From: JBBRLG01 sp038231495
GTDB taxonomy: Bacteria; Planctomycetota; Planctomycetia; Gemmatales; Gemmataceae
DNA length: 7,670 nucleotides
Direction of reading: 5' to 3'
Assembly (NCBI GenBank): GCA_038231495.1
Contig: JBBRLG010000372.1
Span: forward strand, 1-7,670
A program made the translations under genes and the position numbers. The notes under the pieces are model-generated. The model had not been told where the DNA came from. It searched no databases and worked only from the letters and a program-made list of their open reading frames with translations. Positions 1-6,779 of this stretch are shown piece after piece (within the stretch, counting starts at the first letter, position 1; each line of letters opens with the position of its first letter).

Positions 1-12
1 CTGAACTGCAAA

Positions 13-24
13 GCCGCAAGCGGC
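13..24 (-). terminator. Short GC hairpin after the amidohydrolase gene, possible weak terminator
   Basis: GCCGCAAGCGGC is a perfect self-complementary stem lying 9 bases beyond the TAG stop (34-36) of the minus-strand amidohydrolase gene. Read on the minus strand, the stem is followed only by TTTG, so the U-tract is weak. It could be a poor intrinsic terminator or a dispersed intergenic hairpin. The window edge hides what follows. Confidence 0.35.
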
Positions 25-33
25 AAAGAGTTT

Positions 34-3000
34 CTACTTGGTTCCCAACGGCACCTTGCCGTCCTTGACCTCCTGCAACCGTTCGCGATAGCGTTCGTAC
101 AGCTTGGTGTGCTTGCTCGTCGGCTCCAGCGGCCGGCCGTCGATGAATAGGGCCTGCACCTGCGTCGATGCTTGAAGCATATCGCCGTTGGTCAGCACGA
201 GGTTCGCCCGCTTGCCTGCCTCGATGCTGCCAAGCTGATCGCCGACGCCGAGAATCTGGGCGGGATAGAGTGTCACCGCTTTCAGTGCCTCGTCAGCCGG
301 CAACCCGTACGAAGCGGCCATCGCGGCCTCGTAGGGCAGGTTGCGCGTGTTGCTGCTGCCGGCCGAGCGGAAGCAGAACTTGACGCCCGCCTCGTGCAGC
401 TTGCCGGCACACGCGAACGGCGCGTCGTAGGGGTCGTACGCCTCCACCGGCAGCGTCATGATCGAGCCGAGGATGACTGGCACGTCGCGCTTCTTCAACT
501 CGTCGGCGACTTTCCAGGCGTCGATCGCGCCGCTGACAATCACCTTGATCTTCAACTCGTCGGCGAGTTTCAAGGTGTCCAAAATTTCTTGTTTGCGATT
601 GGCCTGGATGATGACCGGCTTCTCGCCGCGGACGTAGGGGGCCAGTGCCTCCAGCCGCGGGTTGCCCGGCAGGTTCGGGTTGGCCTTGCGCGCCTCGTCG
701 TGGGCCGCGGCCTGCTGAAATAACTCCTTGAGCCGGCGGACGCGCTCGTCGCGCTGCTTGCGAGCAATGGCCCGGCCGACCATGGGCAGCGTTGGGTCGC
801 CGGTGGCGAACGGCATCGCGACTGGGAACTCGACGCACAGCGCCAGCGGATCAACGAGCGTCATTTCCTTCGGCACCCAGCCGTTCAGGTTGATGAGTGC
901 CGCCTGGCCGGCGATGATCGTGCCGATGGGCCGGGTGACGACGGTGGTCACGCCGTTGGCGCGCGTCACCGGGATCAGTTCGGAGTCGGGGTTGATGCCC
1001 GTGCTGGCGCGCAGGTCGGGCTGGAAGTCGCCGCCCTCGGCAAAGTCTTGCGTTTCCTTGGCCGAGCCGAATTCCGTCAGGCCCAGCACCGTGCCGGCGT
1101 CGATCATGCCGGGGTACAGGTGCAACCCCGTCGCGTCGATGACCTTCGTGCCGGCGCTGAACTGGACGTCCTTCTTGTCGAACTCCTTCATGACCGCAGT
1201 GATTTTCCCGTCGGCGATCGCGACGGCGGCGTTCGCGAACGGCTCGCCGCTAACAGGATGGACGGTCGCGCCGACGATGGCGTACTTGCCCTTGCCGTTG
1301 AGTGCCGGCATTTTGAAGGCGTCGCGCGGCGGCGTCGGGCCGGCCTTGGCGGCGGCGACCGGCGTGAGCTTGGCCGTGCGCTGGAAGTAGATTTCGCCGT
1401 CTACCAGTGTCATCTCGACGCGGCTGTAGCTGTTGAGCGGGTGGCCGTTGAAAATCGCGAAATCGGCGTCCTTGCCGACCTCGATGCTGCCGACCCGCTT
1501 GTCCAGGCCGAGTTGTTTCGCACCGTTGAGCGTTATCGTTTTGAGCGCTTCCGTCTCGCTCATGCCGCCGTACTTCACGCACTTCGCCGCCTCTTGATAG
1601 AGGTGGCGCATCAGTTCGTTGCTGTCCGACTTCAGGCACACCGAAGCGCCGGCCTCGGTGAGCAGGGCGCTGTTGAACGGAATCGCATCGGTGACTTCGA
1701 TTTTGTACGCCCACCAGTCCGAGAAGGTGCTACAGCTCGCGCCGTGGTCGGCGATCTCCGACGCGATCTTGTAGCCTTCGAGGACGTGCTGCAATGACTT
1801 CACCTTGAAGCCGAAGCGGTCGGCGGTGCGCAAGAGCATGAGAATTTCGTCGGAGCGGTAGCAGTGGCAATGCACCTTGAGTTCGCCCTTGAGCACGTCC
1901 GCCAGGGCTTCCAGGCGCAGGTCGCGGCGCGGCTCGACGGCCGGATTGCCTGCCGCTTTCGCCTTCTCGTACTCGTCCCAGGTTTTGCGATAATCGCGCG
2001 CCTCGGTGAACGCGCGGACCAGGACGGCTTCGACGCCCAGGCGCGTGTTGGGAAAGCGGCCATCGGTGCGCTTGACGTTCTCACCCAGCGCGAACTTGAC
2101 GCCGCGAGGCGCGTCGGCGAGGAGCAGAGTGCTGGCAGGCTGGCCATATTTCAGCTTGATGACGGCGTCCTGGCCGCCGACGACGTTGGCGCTACCGTGC
2201 AGCAGCCGGGCGGTCGTGACGCCGCCGCCGAGGGCGCGGTAGATTTGCACGTCCTCACTGTCGATCACGTCGCGGACGCGGACTTCCGGCACCACGGACA
2301 GCGAAAACTCGTTGACGCCGCCGGCGATCGCGAAATGACAGTGCGTGTCAATGATCCCCGGCATGACAAACATACCTGCGGCATCGATCTCCGCCATGCC
2401 GTCGTCGGCCTTCAGCCCCTTGCCGACCGCGGCGATCTTGCCCTTGCGCACCAGGATGTCGGTGTTGACCTTGGTGCCGTCCGCGACCGTGAGGACGGTC
2501 GCGTTCTTGATCAACACGTCGCCTTCCGTGCGCTTGTTCGGGTGACGGTCGGCTTCAATCTCGGTCGCCTGTTCGACCGTCTTGGCGGGTTCGGGCTTGT
2601 CCTTCGGTTCGGGTTTGTCCTTCGGTTCCGGCTTCTTCGGCTCGTCGGCCTTCTTCTTGGCGTCGTACTCGAAGCGTACGCCATCGGAAAAGACGTAGCG
2701 CACCTGGGTCGCGGCGTCCTGGAAATCGCCGTCCATGATGACGAGGTGGGCGGCCTTGCGCGGCGCGATGCTACCCAGTTGCTTCTCGACGCCAAGGATG
2801 CGAGCGGCGTCCGTGGTCAAGGCGCGGAGAGCGGCTTCCGGCGGTAGACCTGCCTCGATGGCCTTGCGCAAGTTCTCGCGGAACTTGTCCCACGGCTTGT
2901 CGCCGGAGATGCCCTGGGTGCTGAACGCGAACTTGACGCCGTTTTGATTGAGCTTGGCTGCGTTGCCTTCCTCTTCTTTTTGAATGCGCTGGCGGTCTTC

Positions 3001-4041
3001 CTTCACCTTCGCCGGCAATTCCTTATCCTTGTCCGCCGCCTCGTCGGCGCCGGGCGGTGGCTCGACCGGCCCGCCGCGGCGGGTCCGCTTTTGCTCGCTG
3101 AAACTCAACCGTAACAAAATCGGCGTGTCTTCCTTTTTCAAGCGTTCGGCGGCCTTCCACGCATCGCGCCCGCCGAATAGGACCGGCTTGACCTTGAATT
3201 CCTGGGCGAAATCGAGGGCGCGGTGAATCTCGTCGCGCGAGTCGGCCTCCACGACGAGCGGTTGTTTGCCGTCGAGCACGAGGCCGAGTTCCGCCAGGGC
3301 CGGGTCAAGCGGCGGCCGTTTGCCGACGCTACCGCCGTCCACATACGCCTTCCACACGCGCTGGTGGTGACCGGCGTCGAGGAGCGTCTGCCTAGTGTGG
3401 GCGACGAACCCCATGAGGGCGCGCGGGTAGTCGTTGCCGCCGGGCGAGCGGAACGCCAGGTGTTGCGCCACCCGCGAGCGCAGCACGGCCTCGCGCGGCG
3501 TCGCGCCGCTCAGGCTGACGAGGGCGCTTTGCCCGACCAGGAAGCCGCCGTCCGGCGCGACCAGGTGGGCGGTAAAGCCGAGTTTACGCCAGTTGTCGGC
3601 CTGCTCGTCGTCCTTGAGCGCGGACGCGACCTGAAATTCCGGCGTCATGCCCTTGCGGTTGTCGGCCTTGGTCGCGGCCAGCGATTCCGACGCAAAGTCT
3701 TCAACCGCCGGCGCGCCGCCTTCGCTGCGGCGTAGGGCGTTGTCGTAGCCCCAGTTGCTCAGCGCGTCGAGGAAGCCGGGGTACACGGTCAAACCCTTGC
3801 CGTCAGTCACGAGGGCGTCGGCAGGGATTTTCACGTCGGGACCGACCGCCTCAATCACGCCGTCGCGAACGACGACGGTCGCGCGGGGCAGGACTTTGCC
3901 CGGCTCGGTGACGACCCTGGCATCGCGAATCGCGAAGACGGTGGGGCGAAGGTTATCAACGCGCTGGGCCTGGGCCGCGTTGGCAAAGGCCAGCCCTAGC
4001 AGTGAGAGAATCAACGGATGGAAGAGGAGGATTTTACGCAT
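34..4041 (-). CDS. Exported protein with three tandem amidohydrolase-like units
   Basis: Predicted periplasmic protein of 1335 residues. The chosen start (ATG at 4041) gives a classic signal peptide: MRK, a hydrophobic stretch at about 4-20, and an AQA|Q cleavage site after residue 25. A GAGGAA Shine-Dalgarno site lies 9 bases upstream. Three units follow, each with the amidohydrolase layout: a beta-rich start (VxDGxIxAVG), a YPGxxD or MPGIID strand, a TIM-barrel-type middle and a closing LGSIxxGKxAxLxxxxG. They span roughly 33-458, 508-888 and 919-1303. Unit 2 has the metal-binding pattern: DTHCH (565-569), HCHC (724-727), LQH (H752) and KSD (D806). It resembles imidazolonepropionase-like members of Amidohydro_1 (COG1228). 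Units 1 and 3 have L94/N96 and G983/V985 at the HxH positions and lack the later ligands, so they are probably non-catalytic. A Lys/Pro/Glu-rich linker (about 460-490) separates units 1 and 2, and unit 1 carries a charged insert (about 317-365). The substrate cannot be told from sequence. The gene stands alone, with no operon partner in the window. Confidence 0.9.
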   Translation of the reverse strand: MRKILLFHPLILSLLGLAFANAAQAQRVDNLRPTVFAIRDARVVTEPGKVLPRATVVVRDGVIEAVGPDVKIPADALVTDGKGLTVYPGFLDALSNWGYDNALRRSEGGAPAVEDFASESLAATKADNRKGMTPEFQVASALKDDEQADNWRKLGFTAHLVAPDGGFLVGQSALVSLSGATPREAVLRSRVAQHLAFRSPGGNDYPRALMGFVAHTRQTLLDAGHHQRVWKAYVDGGSVGKRPPLDPALAELGLVLDGKQPLVVEADSRDEIHRALDFAQEFKVKPVLFGGRDAWKAAERLKKEDTPILLRLSFSEQKRTRRGGPVEPPPGADEAADKDKELPAKVKEDRQRIQKEEEGNAAKLNQNGVKFAFSTQGISGDKPWDKFRENLRKAIEAGLPPEAALRALTTDAARILGVEKQLGSIAPRKAAHLVIMDGDFQDAATQVRYVFSDGVRFEYDAKKKADEPKKPEPKDKPEPKDKPEPAKTVEQATEIEADRHPNKRTEGDVLIKNATVLTVADGTKVNTDILVRKGKIAAVGKGLKADDGMAEIDAAGMFVMPGIIDTHCHFAIAGGVNEFSLSVVPEVRVRDVIDSEDVQIYRALGGGVTTARLLHGSANVVGGQDAVIKLKYGQPASTLLLADAPRGVKFALGENVKRTDGRFPNTRLGVEAVLVRAFTEARDYRKTWDEYEKAKAAGNPAVEPRRDLRLEALADVLKGELKVHCHCYRSDEILMLLRTADRFGFKVKSLQHVLEGYKIASEIADHGASCSTFSDWWAYKIEVTDAIPFNSALLTEAGASVCLKSDSNELMRHLYQEAAKCVKYGGMSETEALKTITLNGAKQLGLDKRVGSIEVGKDADFAIFNGHPLNSYSRVEMTLVDGEIYFQRTAKLTPVAAAKAGPTPPRDAFKMPALNGKGKYAIVGATVHPVSGEPFANAAVAIADGKITAVMKEFDKKDVQFSAGTKVIDATGLHLYPGMIDAGTVLGLTEFGSAKETQDFAEGGDFQPDLRASTGINPDSELIPVTRANGVTTVVTRPIGTIIAGQAALINLNGWVPKEMTLVDPLALCVEFPVAMPFATGDPTLPMVGRAIARKQRDERVRRLKELFQQAAAHDEARKANPNLPGNPRLEALAPYVRGEKPVIIQANRKQEILDTLKLADELKIKVIVSGAIDAWKVADELKKRDVPVILGSIMTLPVEAYDPYDAPFACAGKLHEAGVKFCFRSAGSSNTRNLPYEAAMAASYGLPADEALKAVTLYPAQILGVGDQLGSIEAGKRANLVLTNGDMLQASTQVQALFIDGRPLEPTSKHTKLYERYRERLQEVKDGKVPLGTK
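2591..2638 (-). repeat. Tandem 18-bp repeat encoding the PEPKDK linker
   Basis: Two adjacent 18-bp units (2591-2608 and 2609-2626) differ by one base, and a third partial unit follows. On the minus strand they encode repeated PEPKDK in the linker between amidohydrolase units 1 and 2. The composition (Lys, Pro, Glu, Asp) suggests a flexible extended spacer. Such in-frame repeats can change copy number by slippage; that is inference. Confidence 0.8.
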
Positions 4042-4050
4042 GGCGGTCCG

Positions 4051-4056
4051 TTCCTC
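4051..4056 (-). promoter_or_regulatory. Ribosome binding site that fixes the amidohydrolase start
   Basis: TTCCTC on the plus strand reads GAGGAA on the minus strand, 9 bases before the ATG at 4041. Together with the signal peptide that begins at this ATG, it supports this start over the open frame that continues upstream to 4227. Confidence 0.7.
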
Positions 4057-4240
4057 GGTGGTCGAAAAAACCCGGCGACATGCGTGCCAGCATAAGGGGC
4101 ACCGACGCGAAATGCAAACGGCGGCAACGCAAAAGCCGCTCGTGCCAAGTTCAGTTCCGGCCGTCCGATTGACGTTCGCCGACACCTCGTAAGGTTCCGA
4201 CAACTGGTCGGATTCGACCCGAGCCACGCCAATTCACATA

Positions 4241-4264
4241 TGGCGAGGGTCGGCCTCTTGGCGA
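4241..4264 (+). repeat. Plus-oriented arm of an imperfect 24-bp inverted repeat
   Basis: This segment begins TGGCGAGGGTCGG and matches the reverse complement of 4567-4590 at 19 of 24 positions, counted by hand. The two arms enclose about 300 bases of AT-richer sequence. A degenerate opposite-facing copy of the 11-base core lies at 4216-4226 (9 of 11 matching), so a local hairpin (CGCCA 4227-4231 with TGGCG 4241-4245) is also possible. No target-site duplication was seen outside the arms. Confidence 0.5.
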
Positions 4265-4472
4265 TGCCAACCGTTGTATTTCTGTTTTCTTACGTCTTTA
4301 TTGATAAACACGTTACTTCGCATCGCGCATTCGATTTCGGGCATAGATCAAAAGCCGCAAGCACGAGGCAACAAGTGGAATTCGTTTCATTCACACTGCC
4401 ACACACCCCCCCGAACGAATTTCCCAAGGTGGAACTTATGGCCGGGCAAAGACTTAAAGCATTCGTTCCGCA

Positions 4473-4488
4473 TGGCGCCCTAGCGCCA
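4473..4488. repeat. Perfect 6-bp stem hairpin (TGGCGC-CCTA-GCGCCA)
   Basis: A perfect inverted repeat with a 4-base loop lies within the intergenic region. No T-run follows on either strand, so it is not a typical intrinsic terminator. Its role is unknown and it may simply be a dispersed palindrome. Confidence 0.5.
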
Positions 4489-4545
4489 CGTCCTTGAACA
4501 ACGGTTGCTTCCTTTGCCACCCGAGTTTGAACCATGCCCGATTTC

Positions 4546-4590
4546 GACCCTCGCCAATGTGGACCCTTGCCACAAGACCGACCCTTGCCA
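4546..4590 (-). repeat. Three direct copies of an 11-base repeat, GACCCTYGCCA
   Basis: Copies lie at 4546-4556, 4562-4572 and 4580-4590, starting 16 and 18 bases apart. The sequence between copies is not conserved, apart from shared flanking bases. An exact reverse-complement copy is at 4241-4251. The core is fixed except for one C/T position. This could be an array of protein-binding sites or the end of a small non-autonomous element. No protein is implicated by the sequence. Confidence 0.6.
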
Positions 4591-4683
4591 ACGGCGCGGA
4601 TAAGGGACCATGACGCGGATCAATTCCTTGGCGGCGAATGCGCGAGCGTGCAAAGTATCGGCCTGAATTGCACCAGGCACCGT

Positions 4684-4729
4684 GGCATTCACTGGCGTTG
4701 CAAATTACCGTTTGGTAACGGTGAATGCC
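4684..4729. repeat. Nested dyad: 9-bp outer stem and 5-bp inner hairpin
   Basis: GGCATTCAC (4684-4692) pairs perfectly with GTGAATGCC (4721-4729), and a further T-G and G-C pair extends the stem. Inside the loop, TTACC (4705-4709) pairs with GGTAA (4714-4718) around a GTTT tetraloop. It lies about 100 bases beyond the stop of the minus-strand DUF4058 gene and could fold at the 3' end of that transcript. There is no adjacent T-run, so factor-independent termination is not well supported. Confidence 0.55.
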
Positions 4730-4826
4730 TGTCCTTGAGCGCGGCTGGCCGTCAATCACTTCCGTGCAAGTTCAAATGGATTGCCTTGCGCCCCTTTACA
4801 CTCCCGGCTACTGCCAGCCCACACGT

Positions 4827-5564
4827 TCACGCCGCAGGCGGCTCAAGCAACTCCTTCAAATCGGCCGGGTAGGCCGCCCAGGACGCCCGGTACGTTTCTT
4901 CGAGGGGGGCCAAGATGTACTCGTATTCCGTCAAGAAGATCGGCAGCGCGGGCAGGTCGTCCCCCACGGCCACCGGTTCGACGTAAGCCGTTTTCGTGGG
5001 GATGGCGTGGTAAGCGGCCACCGTGAGCGGCTTGTCCGGCGGCAGCTCGAAGGTCCGCTCGGCTATCTCGTCCCAGATTGCCTTGTGAATGCCTTGCGGG
5101 TCGCGTTCGGACGGCGGAAACAGGTCGATTACCAGCAGATGAATGCCCTGGCCGATGAGGTCCGACGCCGTTCGGACAAAGGCTCTCAGGGCATTGCGGC
5201 TGTTCTTGTTCCCTGGCGACACGATTTCGATGACGGCGACAACTTGCCCGTGCCGGTGCTGGATGCGGATGCGGTTCGCGCGGCGGATATAGGTGTCTTC
5301 TTCGACTTCATCCACGAACCGGGCCCGGGGCGGGGCCGTTGCCGTCGTCAGACTGGCACCTGATTGGCGTTCCCCTGCATTCTTCGGCCTCCGATGAAAA
5401 GTGGGCATGTCCGAAATTGGATCGCTTGCTTGGAAGTCAATGAGGGCCGCGAATCCGGGTGCCAACTCGCGGGCGTTGAGGGTGCGGCACAATTCGACCG
5501 TCCAATCCTGGTGAAAGTCGTGAAACAGCCCCGCGTCAACGCGGGTCCAGTCGTGGATCGGCAT
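4827..5564 (-). CDS. DUF4058 family protein
   Basis: Protein of 245 residues that I recognise as the short DUF4058 family of planctomycetes and cyanobacteria, whose function is unknown. The family signature is clear at the start (MPIHDWTRVDAGLFHDFH, then W21) and in the core at residues 109-120, which read VAVIEIVSPGNK. The end has WAAYPADLKELL (229-240). The EIVSPGNK strand resembles the acidic core of PD-(D/E)XK-like folds, but nuclease activity is not shown. The length is normal for the family. There is no signal peptide or membrane segment, so it is probably cytoplasmic. The start at 5564 was preferred over an in-frame ATG five codons upstream, because AAGGAG lies 6 bases before it and MPIHDW is the usual family start. 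The gene is monocistronic here and divergent from the block that begins at 5937. Confidence 0.9.
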   Translation of the reverse strand: MPIHDWTRVDAGLFHDFHQDWTVELCRTLNARELAPGFAALIDFQASDPISDMPTFHRRPKNAGERQSGASLTTATAPPRARFVDEVEEDTYIRRANRIRIQHRHGQVVAVIEIVSPGNKNSRNALRAFVRTASDLIGQGIHLLVIDLFPPSERDPQGIHKAIWDEIAERTFELPPDKPLTVAAYHAIPTKTAYVEPVAVGDDLPALPIFLTEYEYILAPLEETYRASWAAYPADLKELLEPPAA

Positions 5565-5570
5565 GGCAGT

Positions 5571-5576
5571 CTCCTT
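5571..5576 (-). promoter_or_regulatory. Strong ribosome binding site of the DUF4058 gene
   Basis: CTCCTT on the plus strand reads AAGGAG on the minus strand, 6 bases before the ATG at 5564. It decides the start in favour of MPIHDW; the upstream in-frame ATG at 5579 would place this site inside the coding region. Confidence 0.8.
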
Positions 5577-5580
5577 CAAA

Positions 5581-5602
5581 GCTTGGTGTCATTGTACCAA
5601 GC
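5581..5602 (-). promoter_or_regulatory. Inverted repeat overlapping a candidate extended -10 promoter of the DUF4058 gene
   Basis: GCTTGGT (5581-5587) and ACCAAGC (5596-5602) form a perfect 7-bp inverted repeat with an 8-base spacer, just upstream of the DUF4058 ribosome site. On the minus strand the first arm runs into TGGTACAAT, an extended -10 pattern (TGn followed by TACAAT at 5596-5591). Transcription would start near 5584 with a very short leader. No good -35 hexamer was found at 17-18 bases. The repeat could instead be an operator covering the promoter, or a hairpin in a longer leader. Confidence 0.35.
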
Positions 5603-5936
5603 CGCGGCGTCGGGACTCACGGTATTCGCCTCGGTCCCGCTCCTCCTGGCCCCTTGCACCGAGAGCCACACGCTCTCCGCGCTTCAAACAAAAACCCAAG
5701 CGCCGCTGGTACGCAAAACGCTGCGTCGTATAAGCTGCGCCCTTGCGCGGCAGTAAACGGAGCAACCGGTGCTGCTGAAGCAAATCTGTGTCCGCGAACC
5801 GATCCTTCGGGGCGGAGGGTATCACCGCGGATGCAACCCATTGCTGCCGGGCGCTGGGGTAGGGTAGGATGAAGCGATTGATGCCGCGAACAGGCAGTTT
5901 CCCTTTGCCCGGTGTTCGACGGAAGAAGGACGGCCC
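5603..5936. other. Divergent intergenic region without a recognised gene
   Basis: This stretch lies between the divergent DUF4058 gene and the first DUF6941-like gene. Reading frames cross it on both strands, but none has a recognisable product or a supported start. It should hold the promoter for the block beginning at 5937. A weak TTGCTG (5841-5846), 18-base spacer, TAGGAT (5865-5870) pair is the best candidate but is not convincing. Otherwise nothing was seen. Confidence 0.6.
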
Positions 5937-6335
5937 ATGAACCCACCCGTCATCGCCCTGGGGCTGACTCTGTGTGAAAAGGTCATCGTCGAGGAGCGGA
6001 CGCGAAACATCACCTACGTGAGTACCGTCACGAAGCTGTTCGCGGACGAATTTCCTTCTCCGCCCGAGAGAATCGCCTTGGCCGCGGTACTCACCGGTGG
6101 TCAGGGGGAAGGGACGGTCGATTTGGTAATCACGGGCTTGGATACCGATGATGAGACCTACTCTCTGCAGCGGCAGCTGCGCTTCCTGGGGCGATTGGAG
6201 GAAGTCCGCGTGGTGTTCCACATCCGCAATTGTTTGTTTCCCGCGCCGGGTTACTATGATGCCACATTGTTTGTTGATGGCGACCCTGTGGCTCGGCGCA
6301 AGTTTTCAATCGAAGAGAGGGAGGAAAAACCATGA
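5937..6335 (+). CDS. Small DUF6941-like protein, paralog 1
   Basis: Protein of 132 residues. It aligns without gaps to the protein at 6780-7160, with 52 identities over about 120 positions. Shared blocks include LGL (8-10), EERT (19-22), a Phe-Pro-Ser at 39-41, LDT (68-70), the RLxEVR segment (86-91), CxFPAxG (99-105) and YDxxLF (107-112). Alternating hydrophobic strands suggest a compact beta fold. I think it resembles the DUF6941 type (small proteins opening with a conserved LxLCxxV strand), but the family name is tentative and the function is unknown. There is no signal peptide or membrane segment. AAGGA (5926-5930) lies 6 bases before the ATG. Its C-terminal tail RRKFSIEEREEKP is absent from paralog 2 but is repeated in the 27-codon ORF at 7368. 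The TGA stop overlaps the next start as ATGA. Confidence 0.85.
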   Translation: MNPPVIALGLTLCEKVIVEERTRNITYVSTVTKLFADEFPSPPERIALAAVLTGGQGEGTVDLVITGLDTDDETYSLQRQLRFLGRLEEVRVVFHIRNCLFPAPGYYDATLFVDGDPVARRKFSIEEREEKP

Positions 6336-6388
6336 GCGAGCCCGAGAAAAAACCGGGTAGGACAAACTTCTCAAGCGAGGATTCTCCC
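6296..6388 (+). repeat. 93-bp direct repeat, copy 1
   Basis: This copy runs from GCGCAAGTTTTC to GATTCTCCC and matches 7412-7504 without gaps at 83 of 93 positions, counted by hand. It covers the last codons of the first DUF6941-like gene, the ATGA overlap and the first 19 codons of the small proline-rich gene. Weaker similarity extends a few codons upstream (PVARRKF against PLAQRKF), which suggests duplication of a gene pair and not an inserted element. Confidence 0.9.
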
Positions 6389-6535
6389 CTTGTTGAGTTT
6401 GATGGTCCGGGGGACACCACTCGTCGTCCGCGCCGGCCGAACAACCCGCGCCACTGGCCGCCCGGCAGCGCACCGCCCCAAGAGCCGCCACCGCCCGCGG
6501 ATCAGCCGCCGCCGGACGACGCCCCCGATCAGTGA
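6332..6535 (+). CDS. Small proline-rich protein with conserved SEPxKKPG start
   Basis: Protein of 67 residues with no recognised domain. It begins MSEPEKKPGRTNFSSEDSP, and the same 19-residue head (four substitutions) starts the 27-residue ORF at 7448. After the head comes an Arg-rich stretch (about 31-40), then a Pro/Asp-rich tail ending PPPPADQPPPDDAPDQ, so the protein is probably disordered. The ATG overlaps the TGA of the upstream DUF6941-like gene (ATGA at 6332-6335), and AGGGAGGA lies just upstream inside that gene, which suggests coupled translation. Its TGA is in turn overlapped by the GTG of the next ORF. It may be a partner of the DUF6941-like protein; that is inferred only from the coupling and the repeated pairing. 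Confidence 0.7.
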   Translation: MSEPEKKPGRTNFSSEDSPLVEFDGPGDTTRRPRRPNNPRHWPPGSAPPQEPPPPADQPPPDDAPDQ

Positions 6536-6708
6536 TCGTAAGCGAGGTGCGCCGCGCCGTGTTCGACCACCTGGGATTGCACCACCGGCGCACCTTCGCC
6601 GACCCGTGGGAGTTCGTGCGCTTCGCCGAGGAACCGAAACTCGGCCTCGCCTGCACCACGCCGCCGACACGGCCCGAAGCCGTCGCAACCACAAAAGCAA
6701 GGCCGTAA
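6532..6708 (+). CDS. 58-residue GTG-started hypothetical protein
   Basis: This small ORF begins with GTG at 6532, overlapping the TGA of the preceding gene by four bases (GTGA), and ends at TAA 6706-6708. The protein starts MIVSEVRRAVFDHLG and contains TFADPWEFVRFAEEPKLGLA (residues 21-40). Third codon positions are almost all G or C through the first 45 codons, as expected for real coding sequence in a G+C-rich genome. No ribosome site is needed if translation is coupled. I do not recognise the family. The amphipathic start and the FADPWEFVRF segment look like folded protein, whereas the last 15 residues look disordered. Confidence 0.6.
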   Translation: MIVSEVRRAVFDHLGLHHRRTFADPWEFVRFAEEPKLGLACTTPPTRPEAVATTKARP

Positions 6709-6768
6709 GCCGAGCCGGGGACGTTAAAGCGCGGCGCTGCGTAGGGCGGGCATCGAAGGTAGAATAAC

Positions 6769-6777
6769 AGGAGAAGG
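6769..6777 (+). promoter_or_regulatory. Ribosome binding site of DUF6941-like paralog 2
   Basis: AGGAGAAGG lies just before the ATG at 6780, with AGGAG 6 bases from it. It marks an independent translation start and therefore the beginning of the second run of small genes. Confidence 0.75.
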
Positions 6778-6779
6778 TC

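Larger units (their letters stand above)
4042..4826. other. Long intergenic region with repeats and hairpins, no convincing gene
   Basis: About 785 bases lie between the starts-side of the amidohydrolase gene and the end of the DUF4058 gene. Short ORFs here (for example 4240-4497 and 4454-4759) show no recognisable protein, no good ribosome site and no codon-position bias. The stretch at about 4270-4440 is noticeably richer in A+T than the flanks. Contents that can be supported are copies of an 11-base repeat in both orientations (4216-4590), a hairpin at 4473-4488 and a nested dyad at 4684-4729. A promoter for the amidohydrolase gene should lie just above 4060, but no convincing -35/-10 pair was seen. 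Confidence 0.7.

Noticed and set aside
4042..4227. Upstream in-frame extension of the amidohydrolase ORF by 62 codons
   Set aside because: The extension has no ribosome site at its ATG, has an atypical Cys/Arg-rich composition, and would bury the clear signal peptide that starts at 4041.
4240..4497. Short plus-strand ORFs, including a 19-codon one at 4438-4497 preceded by AAGGTGG
   Set aside because: They show no recognisable protein and no codon-position bias, and they overlap the repeat-bearing AT-rich segment.
4511..4590. tRNA-like or CRISPR-like reading of the spaced 11-base repeats and a GTTCAAAC loop on the minus strand
   Set aside because: No cloverleaf stems form around the loop. 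The repeats are too short and too closely spaced for a CRISPR array, and no cas gene is present.
5841..5870. TTGCTG with an 18-base spacer and TAGGAT as a promoter for the small-gene block
   Set aside because: The match is weak in both hexamers and could be chance; it is kept only as the best candidate in the intergenic note.
5589..6221. 210-codon minus-strand ORF
   Set aside because: It runs antisense through the well-supported DUF6941-like gene and has no recognisable product; it is an antisense shadow typical of G+C-rich DNA.
6760..6765. TAGAAT as a -10 box for DUF6941-like paralog 2
   Set aside because: There is no matching -35, and the start point would fall inside the ribosome binding site.
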